Origin: Thalassotalea sp.
GTDB lineage: Bacteria; Pseudomonadota; Gammaproteobacteria; Enterobacterales; Alteromonadaceae
Direction: 5' to 3'
Assembly: GCA_022448425.1 (NCBI GenBank)
Contig: JAKVCY010000126.1
Span: 1-55,799 of the forward strand
DNA length: 55,799 nt
Shown here: piece by piece, positions 45,698 to 54,522 of the stretch
Layout of the letters: each line of letters starts with the position of its first letter
Position numbering within the stretch: the first letter of the stretch is position 1
The notes under the pieces: generated by a model
The model's database searches: none
Told to the model about the DNA's origin: nothing
Seen by the model: only the letters and a program-made list of their open reading frames with translations
Position numbers and translations under genes: made by a program

Positions 45698-46356
45698 GCT
45701 GAGATATCAATAGGCCAGATGAAACGTGCTTTTACAGCGACGCCTTCTTTCTGTGGAGCAGTAAATTTGCTGCGCTGAATAAGTCGTTGAACTTCTTTTG
45801 TGAGTTCTTCATATGGGTTTTCAACAATATGAATAAGGGATACTTTCCCATTGGCATCAATCGTTACGTCAAGTTTTAGGTTCACTTGCTTTACACCACG
45901 CCTTTTTAGGCTATCTGGCATGATAATACGCGCTCTCGTAATCAAGCTCGGTAAACTATCTAACTGATTTAAATTGAAAATCTCTATATCAGGGGTGAAG
46001 TCATTGAAACTCACTTCATCCATTGTCACTTCAGGCATCTCCGGCTTATCAACATCAATAGTATTAGGCACTTCAATGTCAGGTAACACTGGGCCAGTAC
46101 CCTCAATAGCAATGTCTAAACTGATATCCTGTTGCTGCTGAACTTGTGGTTGTGATGGCGGTGGGGGTGGTGGTGGTAAAACAGCTCCCAGCTGTCTTAT
46201 TTCTACTTCCGGCTCTATTAAGTTAGGTAAATACTGCGCAACAATCAGTACAGCAACTAAAGACAGCAAGAAAATCATACTCATTACACTGGTCAATAAC
46301 CGTTGCTTAAGGAGGTTTAATGGATTTTCAGTAGTGTTTAAGACAGCGTCGGTCAC
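45694..46356 (-). CDS. TonB family energy transducer (TonB2 type)
   Basis: This 220-residue protein has one N-terminal membrane helix (about residues 18-40), a short proline run (PPPPPPPSQP, about residues 61-70) and a C-terminal TonB domain with VNLKLDVTIDANGKVSLIHI and VAVKARFIWPIDIS. The periplasmic span is shorter than in classical TonB, a TonB2 feature. It carries proton-motive energy to outer-membrane receptors, probably the one at 52171-54429. Confidence 0.88.
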   Translation of the reverse strand: MTDAVLNTTENPLNLLKQRLLTSVMSMIFLLSLVAVLIVAQYLPNLIEPEVEIRQLGAVLPPPPPPPSQPQVQQQQDISLDIAIEGTGPVLPDIEVPNTIDVDKPEMPEVTMDEVSFNDFTPDIEIFNLNQLDSLPSLITRARIIMPDSLKRRGVKQVNLKLDVTIDANGKVSLIHIVENPYEELTKEVQRLIQRSKFTAPQKEGVAVKARFIWPIDISA

Positions 46357-46375
46357 GATAATATCTCGACTTGGG

Positions 46376-46786
46376 TTAAGGTTTTAGCGAAGCAATACTG
46401 ACATTGCTAACACCAGCGAGTTTTACTTCGTCGATAACGGCAATAAGTTGCTCTGTTGGTACTTGTTTATCAGCCTGAACCACAACAGGTCGCTCTCCAT
46501 CAGCATTTGACTGTTCGATAATAGAGCGCACACCAACTACACCAACATTACTGCCGTCATAAACCACGTTACCTTCTGCCGTAATAGCAATTAAGATGAC
46601 ATTTTTTTCTAAAGCGGATGCCGACAATGCCTGCGGCTTATCAACATCAACACCAGTTTCTCTAACGAAAACTGTCGTCACAATAAAGAAAATCAGCAGA
46701 ATAAAAACCACATCAATCAGCGGTGACATATCAATGCCCTGTGCTGCTTGTTGGTTTTCAAGACGCTGTTTAAGTTTACTCGCCAT
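46376..46786 (-). CDS. exbD: Biopolymer transport protein ExbD
   Basis: This 136-residue protein has a short cytoplasmic N-terminus, a single helix with the essential Asp (DMSPLIDVVFILLIFFIVTT, about residues 20-39) and a periplasmic ExbD domain. It overlaps the ExbB-type gene by 11 bases. It forms the stator partner that couples protons to TonB. Confidence 0.92.
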   Translation of the reverse strand: MASKLKQRLENQQAAQGIDMSPLIDVVFILLIFFIVTTVFVRETGVDVDKPQALSASALEKNVILIAITAEGNVVYDGSNVGVVGVRSIIEQSNADGERPVVVQADKQVPTEQLIAVIDEVKLAGVSNVSIASLKP

Positions 46787-47150
46787 TAACCAGCCCTTGC
46801 CTATTATGGCGGCTAACTAACATGCCATGTATTGTCCAAGCAGGGATCGCACATAACAGTCCTAGCTGAGTCGTTAGTAGTGCTTCACTGATACCTTGAC
46901 TAAAGAGATCGGTTCCTGTCGCGCCTGTTTGCAAAGCAACAAAACTATTTAAGAGTCCCATGATAGTGCCCAGTAACCCGAGTAAAGGCATAACCGTTAT
47001 CAAGGTTGGCGTAATGTCTTTGCCATTTTCACCAAGTGCCACAGGGCTCATCAAGAGTGAAAATAGCTGCTGATAACAAACCAGAGCGACAAGTAAGATG
47101 ATCCAGCAAATACCGCTTTCGACGATTTGAGTTAGAAGGGTTTCAACCAT
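46776..47150 (-). CDS. Short ExbB-type proton channel protein
   Basis: This protein has only 124 residues but holds the MotA/TolQ/ExbB core: an N-terminal helix, the loop TPTLITVMPLLGLLGTIMG and the last helix LTTQLGLLCAIPAWTIHG. The large cytoplasmic parts of ExbB (normally about 240 residues) are mostly absent, and it is shorter than the usual ExbB2 of about 175 residues. It is preceded by a larger ExbB-like gene sharing one base, so the two likely work together. Confidence 0.85.
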   Translation of the reverse strand: MVETLLTQIVESGICWIILLVALVCYQQLFSLLMSPVALGENGKDITPTLITVMPLLGLLGTIMGLLNSFVALQTGATGTDLFSQGISEALLTTQLGLLCAIPAWTIHGMLVSRHNRQGLVNGE

Positions 47151-48451
47151 TACGCTGCACTCTTATGTTTAAATTGAACATCTGTTTGCGTGAGCATCAA
47201 TGCAAAGTTCTCTAACTGGTTGTGATACGCTTTAGCTTTACGCGATAAGATGGCGTGTATTATCAAAGCAGGAATAGCAACCACTAGCCCCATTTCAGTG
47301 GTAATTAATGCTTGCGCAATTCCACCTGATACAACCTCTGGATCGCCAGAGCCAAATAGGGTCATCATACGAAAAGTTTCTATCATGCCACTAACTGTGC
47401 CTAACAAGCCTAACAACGGTGCCACAGACGCGGTGATAGCAATGGCGGTCAGGCGTTTTTCCAATGTCACTTTATCTTGTTGTAACTGCTGGAATAGCAA
47501 ATCATCTCGCTCTTGCTCTGAATGAGAAGACATTGCCAATGCTAAGAGACCCTTTTGCATTCTCCCCATCATAGGTTGCACGCTCTCTCCTTTGACAACG
47601 GCATCCAACCCAGTTTGTGAAAACAGTTGAATTTTAGGCAGTCGCCACAGTACAAAACCTCTAACAATGGCAATAACCAGGGCAACCAACGCAAAGGTCA
47701 GTATAGGAACGATCCATACCCCACCTTTGTGCACGTGATCTAGTATGCTTTCATGTGGCACTTGCGTTAATTTACTCAAACTTGGGTCGAAGCTAAGCTG
47801 CACAGTATTCCCTTGCTTTAGTTCAAGTAATGCATTGCTCATACTTTCAGACAAACGTTGTTGAACAACCCATTCATCGTCTAGCATCTCTGCGCGATAG
47901 CCTTGTCCGTTGTTAATCATCCAATGCACAGGACCATAGCTAATGAGTTCTGCATTCTCGATTTTTCCGCTTTCAACAACCAACTGCTTCGTTATAAATG
48001 CGGGTTCAAACCAAAGCTCGATTTGATCGGTTATTTCAGCAACAACCCCTAGTTTTTGTGCTGTATCTAAGTTTGTATCGTGTTGTTCTGAGTGTAAGCG
48101 CAGAAATTGCTGCAAAAGATTTTGCTGATAGCTTTGCTGACTCTGCCAAGTTTTCAAGCGCTCTTGTAACTGACTTAAGTTAAGGTTTTTTTCATCAGCA
48201 ATTTTACGAGCACTCAGTGTTTTCTTCTCTAGAGAGATCAGCGCATGTTCTAAATCCGTCATTGACTTGGTTAGCCGACTTTTTGATTTAGCAATACTCA
48301 ATTCAGTTTGGGTTAGCTCGCTCTGAGCTTTACTAATTTTGTTAAGCAAATCTTGCTCAATGTCATTGCTGCCGGCTGCAATAACTTGGCTTGTTACAAG
48401 GCTGAAACATAGTAACATGCTAGAGAAAATGAACGACGTAAACTTGTTCAT
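47150..48451 (-). CDS. TtpC-like MotA/TolQ/ExbB protein with periplasmic coiled coil
   Basis: This 433-residue protein has a signal peptide, a periplasmic coiled-coil half (about residues 30-130), a helix at about 245-265 and a C-terminal ExbB channel domain with ASVAPLLGLLGTVSGMIETF and LITTEMGLVVAIPALIIHA. This is the layout of TtpC, the extra subunit of the Vibrio TonB2 system. It precedes exbB, exbD and tonB in the same order. Confidence 0.85.
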   Translation of the reverse strand: MNKFTSFIFSSMLLCFSLVTSQVIAAGSNDIEQDLLNKISKAQSELTQTELSIAKSKSRLTKSMTDLEHALISLEKKTLSARKIADEKNLNLSQLQERLKTWQSQQSYQQNLLQQFLRLHSEQHDTNLDTAQKLGVVAEITDQIELWFEPAFITKQLVVESGKIENAELISYGPVHWMINNGQGYRAEMLDDEWVVQQRLSESMSNALLELKQGNTVQLSFDPSLSKLTQVPHESILDHVHKGGVWIVPILTFALVALVIAIVRGFVLWRLPKIQLFSQTGLDAVVKGESVQPMMGRMQKGLLALAMSSHSEQERDDLLFQQLQQDKVTLEKRLTAIAITASVAPLLGLLGTVSGMIETFRMMTLFGSGDPEVVSGGIAQALITTEMGLVVAIPALIIHAILSRKAKAYHNQLENFALMLTQTDVQFKHKSAA

Positions 48452-49233
48452 TGCGCTACTCCAGATGGCAGCTGTTTAATATCAAAAACGATGTCACTCG
48501 CAGTTTTTTGATTTTCTACAATAGCTATCGCATCAAGAATCTGTTGGCTGTCTAATGTTTGGCTAAAGTGCCACTGCCACACTCCATTTTCGGCTAAGCC
48601 GTACCCCTTAAATTGACCATTTTGACTACTAAACCAGGCTTGCGATAAACCCAGATACAATTGCTTGACGAGCACATCATCTCCCTGTTCATTAGGTAAC
48701 CTCATGGCATGCAAAGTGATACGTTCATTAAAGTCTTTTAGGCGGCTAAGACGCGTCAACTGCTGCTCGAGAACTACGGCATTGTTGTCACTCGGCTCTG
48801 ATTGCCAGCCTTCTTGAAGAGGAGGGGGGAGAAGCGGCTCAATACTATCTAAACGCTCTCTAATAGGGTCAATCGCGTTTGCAGTCATTGCCTGTTCACT
48901 CTCCAACTTCGCTTGCTGCTCAAGTAGGCTCTCGCGTTTTTGTTCTACCTCACTGGTACTAACTTGATTCATTTCCAATAGCGAGTTCAGCTGGTCTTTC
49001 TCGATATTCAAAAGTTTGATGCGTTGCTCTAGTAGTGGTTTTTCTACTTGCCAATTTGCTTTAAGAAGAGAAGTTTGGCGCTCGGTTTCCAACCATTGCT
49101 TCGTCAGCTGATCAATTCGATTTGCCGATAACTCTGCTTGCGCAAACGAAGTCATGGCGCTCACGATAAGCGGTAAGAAACAGAACTTTAATAGGCGGAC
49201 ACCAAATCTCGCACCAGAATATCTAGAACCCAT
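48448..49233 (-). CDS. DUF3450 periplasmic protein of the TonB2-type operon
   Basis: This 261-residue protein has a signal peptide ending near SFAQA and a long coiled coil (about residues 40-130). A DUF3450 C-terminal domain with LPPPLQEGWQ and LYLGLSQAWFSS follows. DUF3450 proteins are the usual first gene of these TonB2-like operons in marine gammaproteobacteria. It overlaps the next gene by 4 bases. A 5-base hairpin around nine A lies just upstream of its start (49243-49261). Confidence 0.82.
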   Translation of the reverse strand: MGSRYSGARFGVRLLKFCFLPLIVSAMTSFAQAELSANRIDQLTKQWLETERQTSLLKANWQVEKPLLEQRIKLLNIEKDQLNSLLEMNQVSTSEVEQKRESLLEQQAKLESEQAMTANAIDPIRERLDSIEPLLPPPLQEGWQSEPSDNNAVVLEQQLTRLSRLKDFNERITLHAMRLPNEQGDDVLVKQLYLGLSQAWFSSQNGQFKGYGLAENGVWQWHFSQTLDSQQILDAIAIVENQKTASDIVFDIKQLPSGVAQ

Positions 49234-49298
49234 ACAACAACTGCCAGAAAAAAAAACTGGCGTAATTATACCTAGAACACATTGTAAATTTCAATAAA

Positions 49299-49313
49299 TG
49301 AGAATAATTTGCA
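49299..49313. promoter_or_regulatory. Fur-like box 1
   Basis: TGAGAATAATTTGCA matches 11 of 14 positions of the 7-1-7 Fur pattern TGATAATNATTATCA. It lies in the 324-base divergent region before the DUF3450-TonB operon; that region otherwise holds no gene. Confidence 0.6.
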
Positions 49314-49332
49314 TTTTTATTAAATTTGAAAA

Positions 49333-49347
49333 TGATAATGGTTCGCA
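49333..49347. promoter_or_regulatory. Fur-like box 2
   Basis: TGATAATGGTTCGCA has a perfect left half and a partial right half (11 of 14). With box 1 it forms a tandem site that could repress the divergent TonB and EF-hand genes under iron excess. Confidence 0.6.
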
Positions 49348-49557
49348 TTAAACTTAGTACCCATCTTGACATAAATTGGAAAGAGCTTTTAAGAAATTGG
49401 TGGCTATTTAAAGCGTCTTCTTCTTTGAGCTTGTGAAAAATGTCAAATAGCTAGCCGTTTAGTGAATGTGGAATAATGCTTTATTTATCATTGCGTTAAA
49501 TCACTAACGTTCGGGCTTTGCATCTTTGAATACTTAACTAAAAAGAGAATTTGAACA

Positions 49558-50514
49558 ATGAAGAAAATAGCACTTACTTCTGTAGCTCTAGCATTGCTAA
49601 GTGGTTGTGTTGCCACACAAGAGCCATCGACACCTGAACTAGTTGCTCAACAACCAACAGCGACACTTAGTGAAAAAGATCGCAAAGCAGCAAAAAATGA
49701 CGACCGCGGCCATAGACCAATGCCAATGACCGAACAGCGTCTAACGTGGTTGTTAGATCAATATGAAGCAGGTAGTGACAAACAACTAACTTGGGGTGAG
49801 TACAATAGCTGGCGTCAAAACCAATTTAATCATACTGATGCAAATGGCAACGGCATCGTCGACTTAGAAGAGTACTTGTACGAGTTTGAAAATCGACTAG
49901 ACGAGCGTTATGAAAAAGGTCGCAAAGCACATATTGAGCAAACTAACCGCCGTTTCAAATCATTAGATGATGATGAAAACAAAGCAATTGAATGGGATGA
50001 GTATGCAGCCTCTGGCGATCGTATTTTTGCTCGTTGGGACACAAATAAAGACGGTGTAATCGACAGTACAGACCCGAAGAAAGAGTCAAAGTACGGCAAA
50101 AATAACGCTGGTAGCTCTTGGTTCAGTAATAACCCAATTACTTACATTAGAATGCCAACAACACATAACCTGAAAGGTTTGACAGAAATCTATGATGCAA
50201 ACAAAGATGGGGCAGTATCAGCTGACGAATTCACTAATGAACGTCGCTCAGTATTTTACGTTACTGACACTGACAGAAATGGCGTTTTATCTGCAGAAGA
50301 ATACCTTGCTGAGTTTGAAGACCGTATAGACCAAACAGTTGATAAGAGTCGCCGAGGTTCAATTAAGCAAACTTACGTTCGTTTCGACGCCTTAGATGAT
50401 AACAAAGACAAAGCAATGACGTTTGATGAATTTCAAATTTCAGGCAAACGAATTTTCACTCGCTGGGATAAAAACGATGACGGTTTAATTTCTAGCGCGG
50501 ACATTGGTGAGTAA
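49558..50514 (+). CDS. Multi-EF-hand lipoprotein with internal duplication
   Basis: This 318-residue protein has a lipobox LLSGC (Cys17) and seven EF-hand-like loops, including DANGNGIVDLEEY (94-106), DTNKDGVID, DANKDGAVSADEF and DKNDDGLIS. Residues about 62-171 and 207-315 are two copies of one unit of about 110 residues, with matching segments such as LEEYLYEFENRLDERYEKGR and AEEYLAEFEDRIDQTVDKSR. It is likely anchored in the periplasm or outer membrane and binds Ca2+ or another divalent ion. The ApbE gene follows almost directly. Confidence 0.8.
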   Translation: MKKIALTSVALALLSGCVATQEPSTPELVAQQPTATLSEKDRKAAKNDDRGHRPMPMTEQRLTWLLDQYEAGSDKQLTWGEYNSWRQNQFNHTDANGNGIVDLEEYLYEFENRLDERYEKGRKAHIEQTNRRFKSLDDDENKAIEWDEYAASGDRIFARWDTNKDGVIDSTDPKKESKYGKNNAGSSWFSNNPITYIRMPTTHNLKGLTEIYDANKDGAVSADEFTNERRSVFYVTDTDRNGVLSAEEYLAEFEDRIDQTVDKSRRGSIKQTYVRFDALDDNKDKAMTFDEFQISGKRIFTRWDKNDDGLISSADIGE

Positions 50515-50518
50515 TCAC

Positions 50519-52000
50519 GTGTTTAAGATACGCTTGAACACAAGAACAGCCATATCTTTGATGGCTGTTCTTCTTTTTACCGCCAATGGAAACGCAGACG
50601 AAACTGTACTGGAGCATTTTAGCCGCACTCATGTTTTAGGCACATCTTTTGAAATGAGCATTGATGTCGCAAGAAAAGACGCAGAAGTCGCTGAAAAAGC
50701 AGTAATATCTGAGATAAAACGTCTAGAGAAAATTTTTAGTACTTACGATCGAAGCTCTGAAGTAAGCCAACTAAACCTTGAAGGTGCAGTAGATAAAAAT
50801 GTATCTGACGAATTATTAGATGTTATTAATCGCTGTACATATTGGCAAAAACAACTAACAAAATCCTTTAGTTGCAAAATGGGGCAGGTCGTTCAAATGT
50901 GGCAAAACTTTGAACAACAGCAAGCTCGACCAGATCGCGTATTAATTCGAGAAAGAGCCAGAGCCGCACAACAAAGTGATTACAATATCAATGACTTGCT
51001 TTCAGGCAAGCCAAACAACGAATTCAGTTGGGATTTTAATGGTATTGCCAAGGGTTATATTCTCGACAAGGCAATGGCTGTAGCAAAAATAGCCGTCCCA
51101 AATGCCAGTGCAATAAAATTAGACATTGGTGGCGACGCTGTGTATTGGCAAAGTATAAAATCTTCGAAGCCAATTTGGTCAGTTGGAGTGGCAGTCCCAG
51201 GAACTATTGATGACAGCCAAGAAACACGCTTAGGTACATACCGCATCCGCACAGGTGCTATCGCCTACAGCGGTCACAGCAGCCGCGCGCGTAAAATTGG
51301 GCGCAGAGAATACAGTCACTTGTTGGCTCCTCGTGATGGCTGGCCAAGGCACAATCCAGTGACAGCAATAGTCAAAGCAGAAAATGCAGTCAGTGCTGAT
51401 GCCCTAGCAACAGCGTTAGCAACAAGCGATATTTCAGTGTCACTAGATTGGTTGTCCAAGCACCCTCAATATTCTGCTCTTTTAATCGATAAAGAGGGCA
51501 GACATTACGCCTCATCTAATTGGTACCAAGGTTACATTGAGAAAAAAGCTGATACGGATATTAGTACGGATTACCAAACAAAGATTAGTTTTACATTACC
51601 TAAAATCAGTACCGCTAAATATCGTAAACCCTATGTTTCTCTTTGGGTTACCGATAAAAATGGGAAGATCGTCAAAACACTAATGGTATTGGGAAAAAGC
51701 GAACGTTGGATGCAAGAAAACCGTTCTTGGTGGCGTATCCAAGGACGTAAATCTCCCCAATTGCTTGATGGCTTTGCAAGACCGACAAGACGACCCGGTC
51801 AGTATAATGTAATTTGGAATGGTAGAGATGACTTTGGCAATTTACTTTCAGCTGGCGAATATCGCCTGTTTATAGAAGCTTCTCGAGAACATGGCGATCA
51901 CGAAAAATTCTCCATCCTCTTTGAGTTGGGTGCCGAAAAGCAAAAACTTAGTAAGAAAGGTAACAAAGAAGTCGAGAAGTTAGTGCTCGAATCCTTATAA
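50519..52000 (+). CDS. ApbE-type FMN transferase fused to DUF2271
   Basis: Residues about 30-330 form an ApbE FAD:protein FMN transferase: FSTYDRSSEVSQLNL, WDFNGIAKGYILDKA, LDIGGDAVYW and AENAVSADALATALA. Residues about 345-490 form a DUF2271 domain with SLWVTDKNGKIVKTLMVLG and PGQYNVIWNGRDDFGN. A signal peptide implies a periplasmic enzyme that attaches FMN to Thr/Ser of partner proteins, which supports extracytoplasmic electron transfer. The GTG at 50519 has GGTGAG upstream; GTG 50507 or TTG 50504 are alternatives that overlap the EF-hand gene. Confidence 0.85.
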   Translation: MFKIRLNTRTAISLMAVLLFTANGNADETVLEHFSRTHVLGTSFEMSIDVARKDAEVAEKAVISEIKRLEKIFSTYDRSSEVSQLNLEGAVDKNVSDELLDVINRCTYWQKQLTKSFSCKMGQVVQMWQNFEQQQARPDRVLIRERARAAQQSDYNINDLLSGKPNNEFSWDFNGIAKGYILDKAMAVAKIAVPNASAIKLDIGGDAVYWQSIKSSKPIWSVGVAVPGTIDDSQETRLGTYRIRTGAIAYSGHSSRARKIGRREYSHLLAPRDGWPRHNPVTAIVKAENAVSADALATALATSDISVSLDWLSKHPQYSALLIDKEGRHYASSNWYQGYIEKKADTDISTDYQTKISFTLPKISTAKYRKPYVSLWVTDKNGKIVKTLMVLGKSERWMQENRSWWRIQGRKSPQLLDGFARPTRRPGQYNVIWNGRDDFGNLLSAGEYRLFIEASREHGDHEKFSILFELGAEKQKLSKKGNKEVEKLVLESL

Positions 52001-52017
52001 CCTCCCCAAACAGTAAT

Positions 52018-52032
52018 TGATAATCATTATCA
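52018..52032. promoter_or_regulatory. Perfect Fur box
   Basis: TGATAATCATTATCA is an exact 7-1-7 Fur site, about 139 bases before the TonB receptor start. A partial second copy (GGATTATCAT) overlaps its right side. Confidence 0.85.
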
Positions 52033-52170
52033 TTTGGATTATCATACGCAAAAAAAATACATACCCCCTTGTATTCGCGCTTATAAATGAGCCCTTTGTT
52101 ACTCAAAAGCGTGAATCTCTGCAACTAGCGAAAGCCCAAGGGGATTGAAACACTCATAACGGAGAACACA

Positions 52171-54429
52171 ATGAACTTGAAGAAGTCCAGTTTAGCAATA
52201 GCTATTACTGTAGCATTCAGCCAAGCGGCCTACGCTGAGACACCAGCTGACTCAGATATCAATACTTTAGAAACAACAGTTATTCATGCAAAAAGCATCA
52301 AGCGCGATGCAACAATCGAAACGATTGAATCTGCTGAAATTGATGCTAGTCAAATTAAAGACATGGAAGATATCGTTAAGTACGTTCCTGGTGTTAACGT
52401 TTCTAAAGGCGATGACCGTTGGGGTTCTTCAGGTTTCAATATCCGCGGTTTAGATGAAGACAGAGTCGCAATTACTGTCGATGGCATTCCACAAGGTGAA
52501 ACACTTAAGAATGAGGGCGGTCAAGCTTACGGCTACTTCAAAGGTTCTCGCAATGGTGTTGATATCGAAGCGTTAAAACGCATTGAGATCGTTAAAGGTG
52601 CTGACGCTATCTTATCAGGCAGTGGCGCTTTATCTGGTGCTGTTGCATTTACCACTAAAGATCCTGAAGACTTTTTAGCAGCTGAAGGCGATGATACAGC
52701 CGTTGGGCTTAAGCTTGGTTACTCTGGTAACAACAATGAAGCTATGGCATCACTTTCTCTCGCGAATAGAACCGGCAACTTAGAGTCTATGATTATTTAT
52801 ACTCAACGCGAAAGCGACGAGTATGAAAGCTACGATATGGACGCTCTTGATATTGAAGGTGCAGCACGTGAAATTCCTGATCCGCAGGAACGAGATGTTA
52901 CCAGCTACCTAGCAAAAGTTATTTACCATATCTCAGAAAACACAGAGTTCGGTGTTGTAGCAAGCCAATACAAAACTGAAACGATGACTGACGCTCAATC
53001 ATTCAACGGTGGCTGGTATAGTGGTCGTATTGGCGATGACACGTCAGATACGAAGCGCATTGGCGTATTTTTGAACCACGAGCAAAATACTCCAATCTTT
53101 GACCGTATCGAAGTTGCATACAATGATCAAAGTATCGATTTTGAAGCTAAAACAACGCAACACGTAATGTTCGACTTCGGCCCATTCTTCCGCGCCGACG
53201 AAGATCGTATCGATAGACGTAACTTCGACCAAGACGTGACACAGTTGACGGTAGACTTAGTGAAGTCTTTTGAATTAGGTAACTTACAACACGAGTTAAC
53301 TTACGGTTACGAATATTTAGATAAAGATTTTGCTAACTACCGTACTCGTACAAAGAACAGTAACTACGACGACTTAGGCTGGGTTGATACAACTAATGGT
53401 GCATTAGTGCCGAAGTCAGAATCTCAAACTCACACGATTTATGCACTTGATACGTTCGAAGTAACGCCTAGTACTCAAATCCGTCTTGGTGCCCGTTTCG
53501 ACGATATTACCTATGATGCTCATGAAGACGAATACTTCAGTGACGACCTAGACTTGTTAAGTGAAATTAGCTTTAGCGAATTTACATGGACAGTTGGTGT
53601 AGAGCACGAACTAAATAGCGATCTTTCAATAGAAGCTGGTGTATCAACAGGTTTCCGTGCACCAACAATTGAAGAGTTGTATATTGCAGCTGGTACACCT
53701 GATGATTGGACAAGCGCTCCTAACGAAGACTTATCGGCGGAATACGCGACAAACTTTGATATTGCATTAGTTGGTACTACTGGTGCAGTAGACTACCGCG
53801 TTGGTGTATTTTTCAGTGATTACAAAGATTTCATCGAAAGCGTGAGAGTAGAAGGTACAAACCCAACTACAGGTTTACCTGATCCTGACGGCTACCTAAC
53901 ACCAGTAAACGCTGAAGATGCCGAAATCAAAGGTCTAGAATTGGCACTAAATATCGATCTTAACCAGTTTGGTTTAACTGGTTTTGAAACGTCTATCTCT
54001 GCTGCCTATACAGATGGTGAAGAGGACAACGGTGACCCTATCTACTCAGTACAACCATTCAATGCAGTATGGACTGTTGAGTACAACGCAGATAACTGGG
54101 GCGTAGCTGCCTACACTAACTTTACCAAGGGTAAAGATAAGGATGACGCATACAACACTGACGCAGAAGATGGTTCACACACATATCCACTTTATCTAAG
54201 TAACACAGCGACTGTGATTGATTTAGCGGCTTACTACAACGTGAATGAAAACATAACGCTACGTGCTGGTGTAAATAACCTAACCGATAAAGAGTACTTC
54301 TTATGGGATAACGTGCGATTTGTTGACCAAGCAGATATGCGTCCTGGTATTGGTGTAGACGGTAATGGCGTAAATCGTTACTCAGAACCTGGCAGAAACT
54401 TCGAAGCCAGCATTAACGTAATGTTTTAA
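52171..54429 (+). CDS. TonB-dependent receptor, haem/haemoglobin type
   Basis: This 752-residue receptor has a signal peptide ending AYA, a TonB-box region (LETTVIHAKS) and a plug with GFNIRGLDEDRVAITVDGIP, the style of the haemoglobin/transferrin/lactoferrin family. The haem-receptor motif FRAP is present (TGFRAPTIEELY, about residue 500); the usual NPNL partner reads as NEDL. It ends in INVMF with a terminal Phe. The Fur box upstream and the TonB2 operon nearby fit haem uptake. Confidence 0.88.
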   Translation: MNLKKSSLAIAITVAFSQAAYAETPADSDINTLETTVIHAKSIKRDATIETIESAEIDASQIKDMEDIVKYVPGVNVSKGDDRWGSSGFNIRGLDEDRVAITVDGIPQGETLKNEGGQAYGYFKGSRNGVDIEALKRIEIVKGADAILSGSGALSGAVAFTTKDPEDFLAAEGDDTAVGLKLGYSGNNNEAMASLSLANRTGNLESMIIYTQRESDEYESYDMDALDIEGAAREIPDPQERDVTSYLAKVIYHISENTEFGVVASQYKTETMTDAQSFNGGWYSGRIGDDTSDTKRIGVFLNHEQNTPIFDRIEVAYNDQSIDFEAKTTQHVMFDFGPFFRADEDRIDRRNFDQDVTQLTVDLVKSFELGNLQHELTYGYEYLDKDFANYRTRTKNSNYDDLGWVDTTNGALVPKSESQTHTIYALDTFEVTPSTQIRLGARFDDITYDAHEDEYFSDDLDLLSEISFSEFTWTVGVEHELNSDLSIEAGVSTGFRAPTIEELYIAAGTPDDWTSAPNEDLSAEYATNFDIALVGTTGAVDYRVGVFFSDYKDFIESVRVEGTNPTTGLPDPDGYLTPVNAEDAEIKGLELALNIDLNQFGLTGFETSISAAYTDGEEDNGDPIYSVQPFNAVWTVEYNADNWGVAAYTNFTKGKDKDDAYNTDAEDGSHTYPLYLSNTATVIDLAAYYNVNENITLRAGVNNLTDKEYFLWDNVRFVDQADMRPGIGVDGNGVNRYSEPGRNFEASINVMF

Positions 54430-54464
54430 TTAACTACGTTACTCTAGATAGTGTTGAAAATACT

Positions 54465-54501
54465 AGCTCTGAATCTTTAAGTAGATTCGGAGCTTTTTTT
54501 T
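54465..54501 (+). terminator. Intrinsic terminator after the haem-type receptor
   Basis: A 12-base stem (AGCTCTGAATCT / AGATTCGGAGCT, one wobble) with a 6-base loop is followed by seven T. It separates the receptor from the membrane protein gene. Confidence 0.92.
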
Positions 54502-54522
54502 GGAAGAGAAAAGTTTTTATAT

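Noticed and set aside
46140..46175. Run of proline codons as a possible simple repeat
   Set aside because: It is the ordinary proline-rich spacer of TonB and keeps the reading frame.
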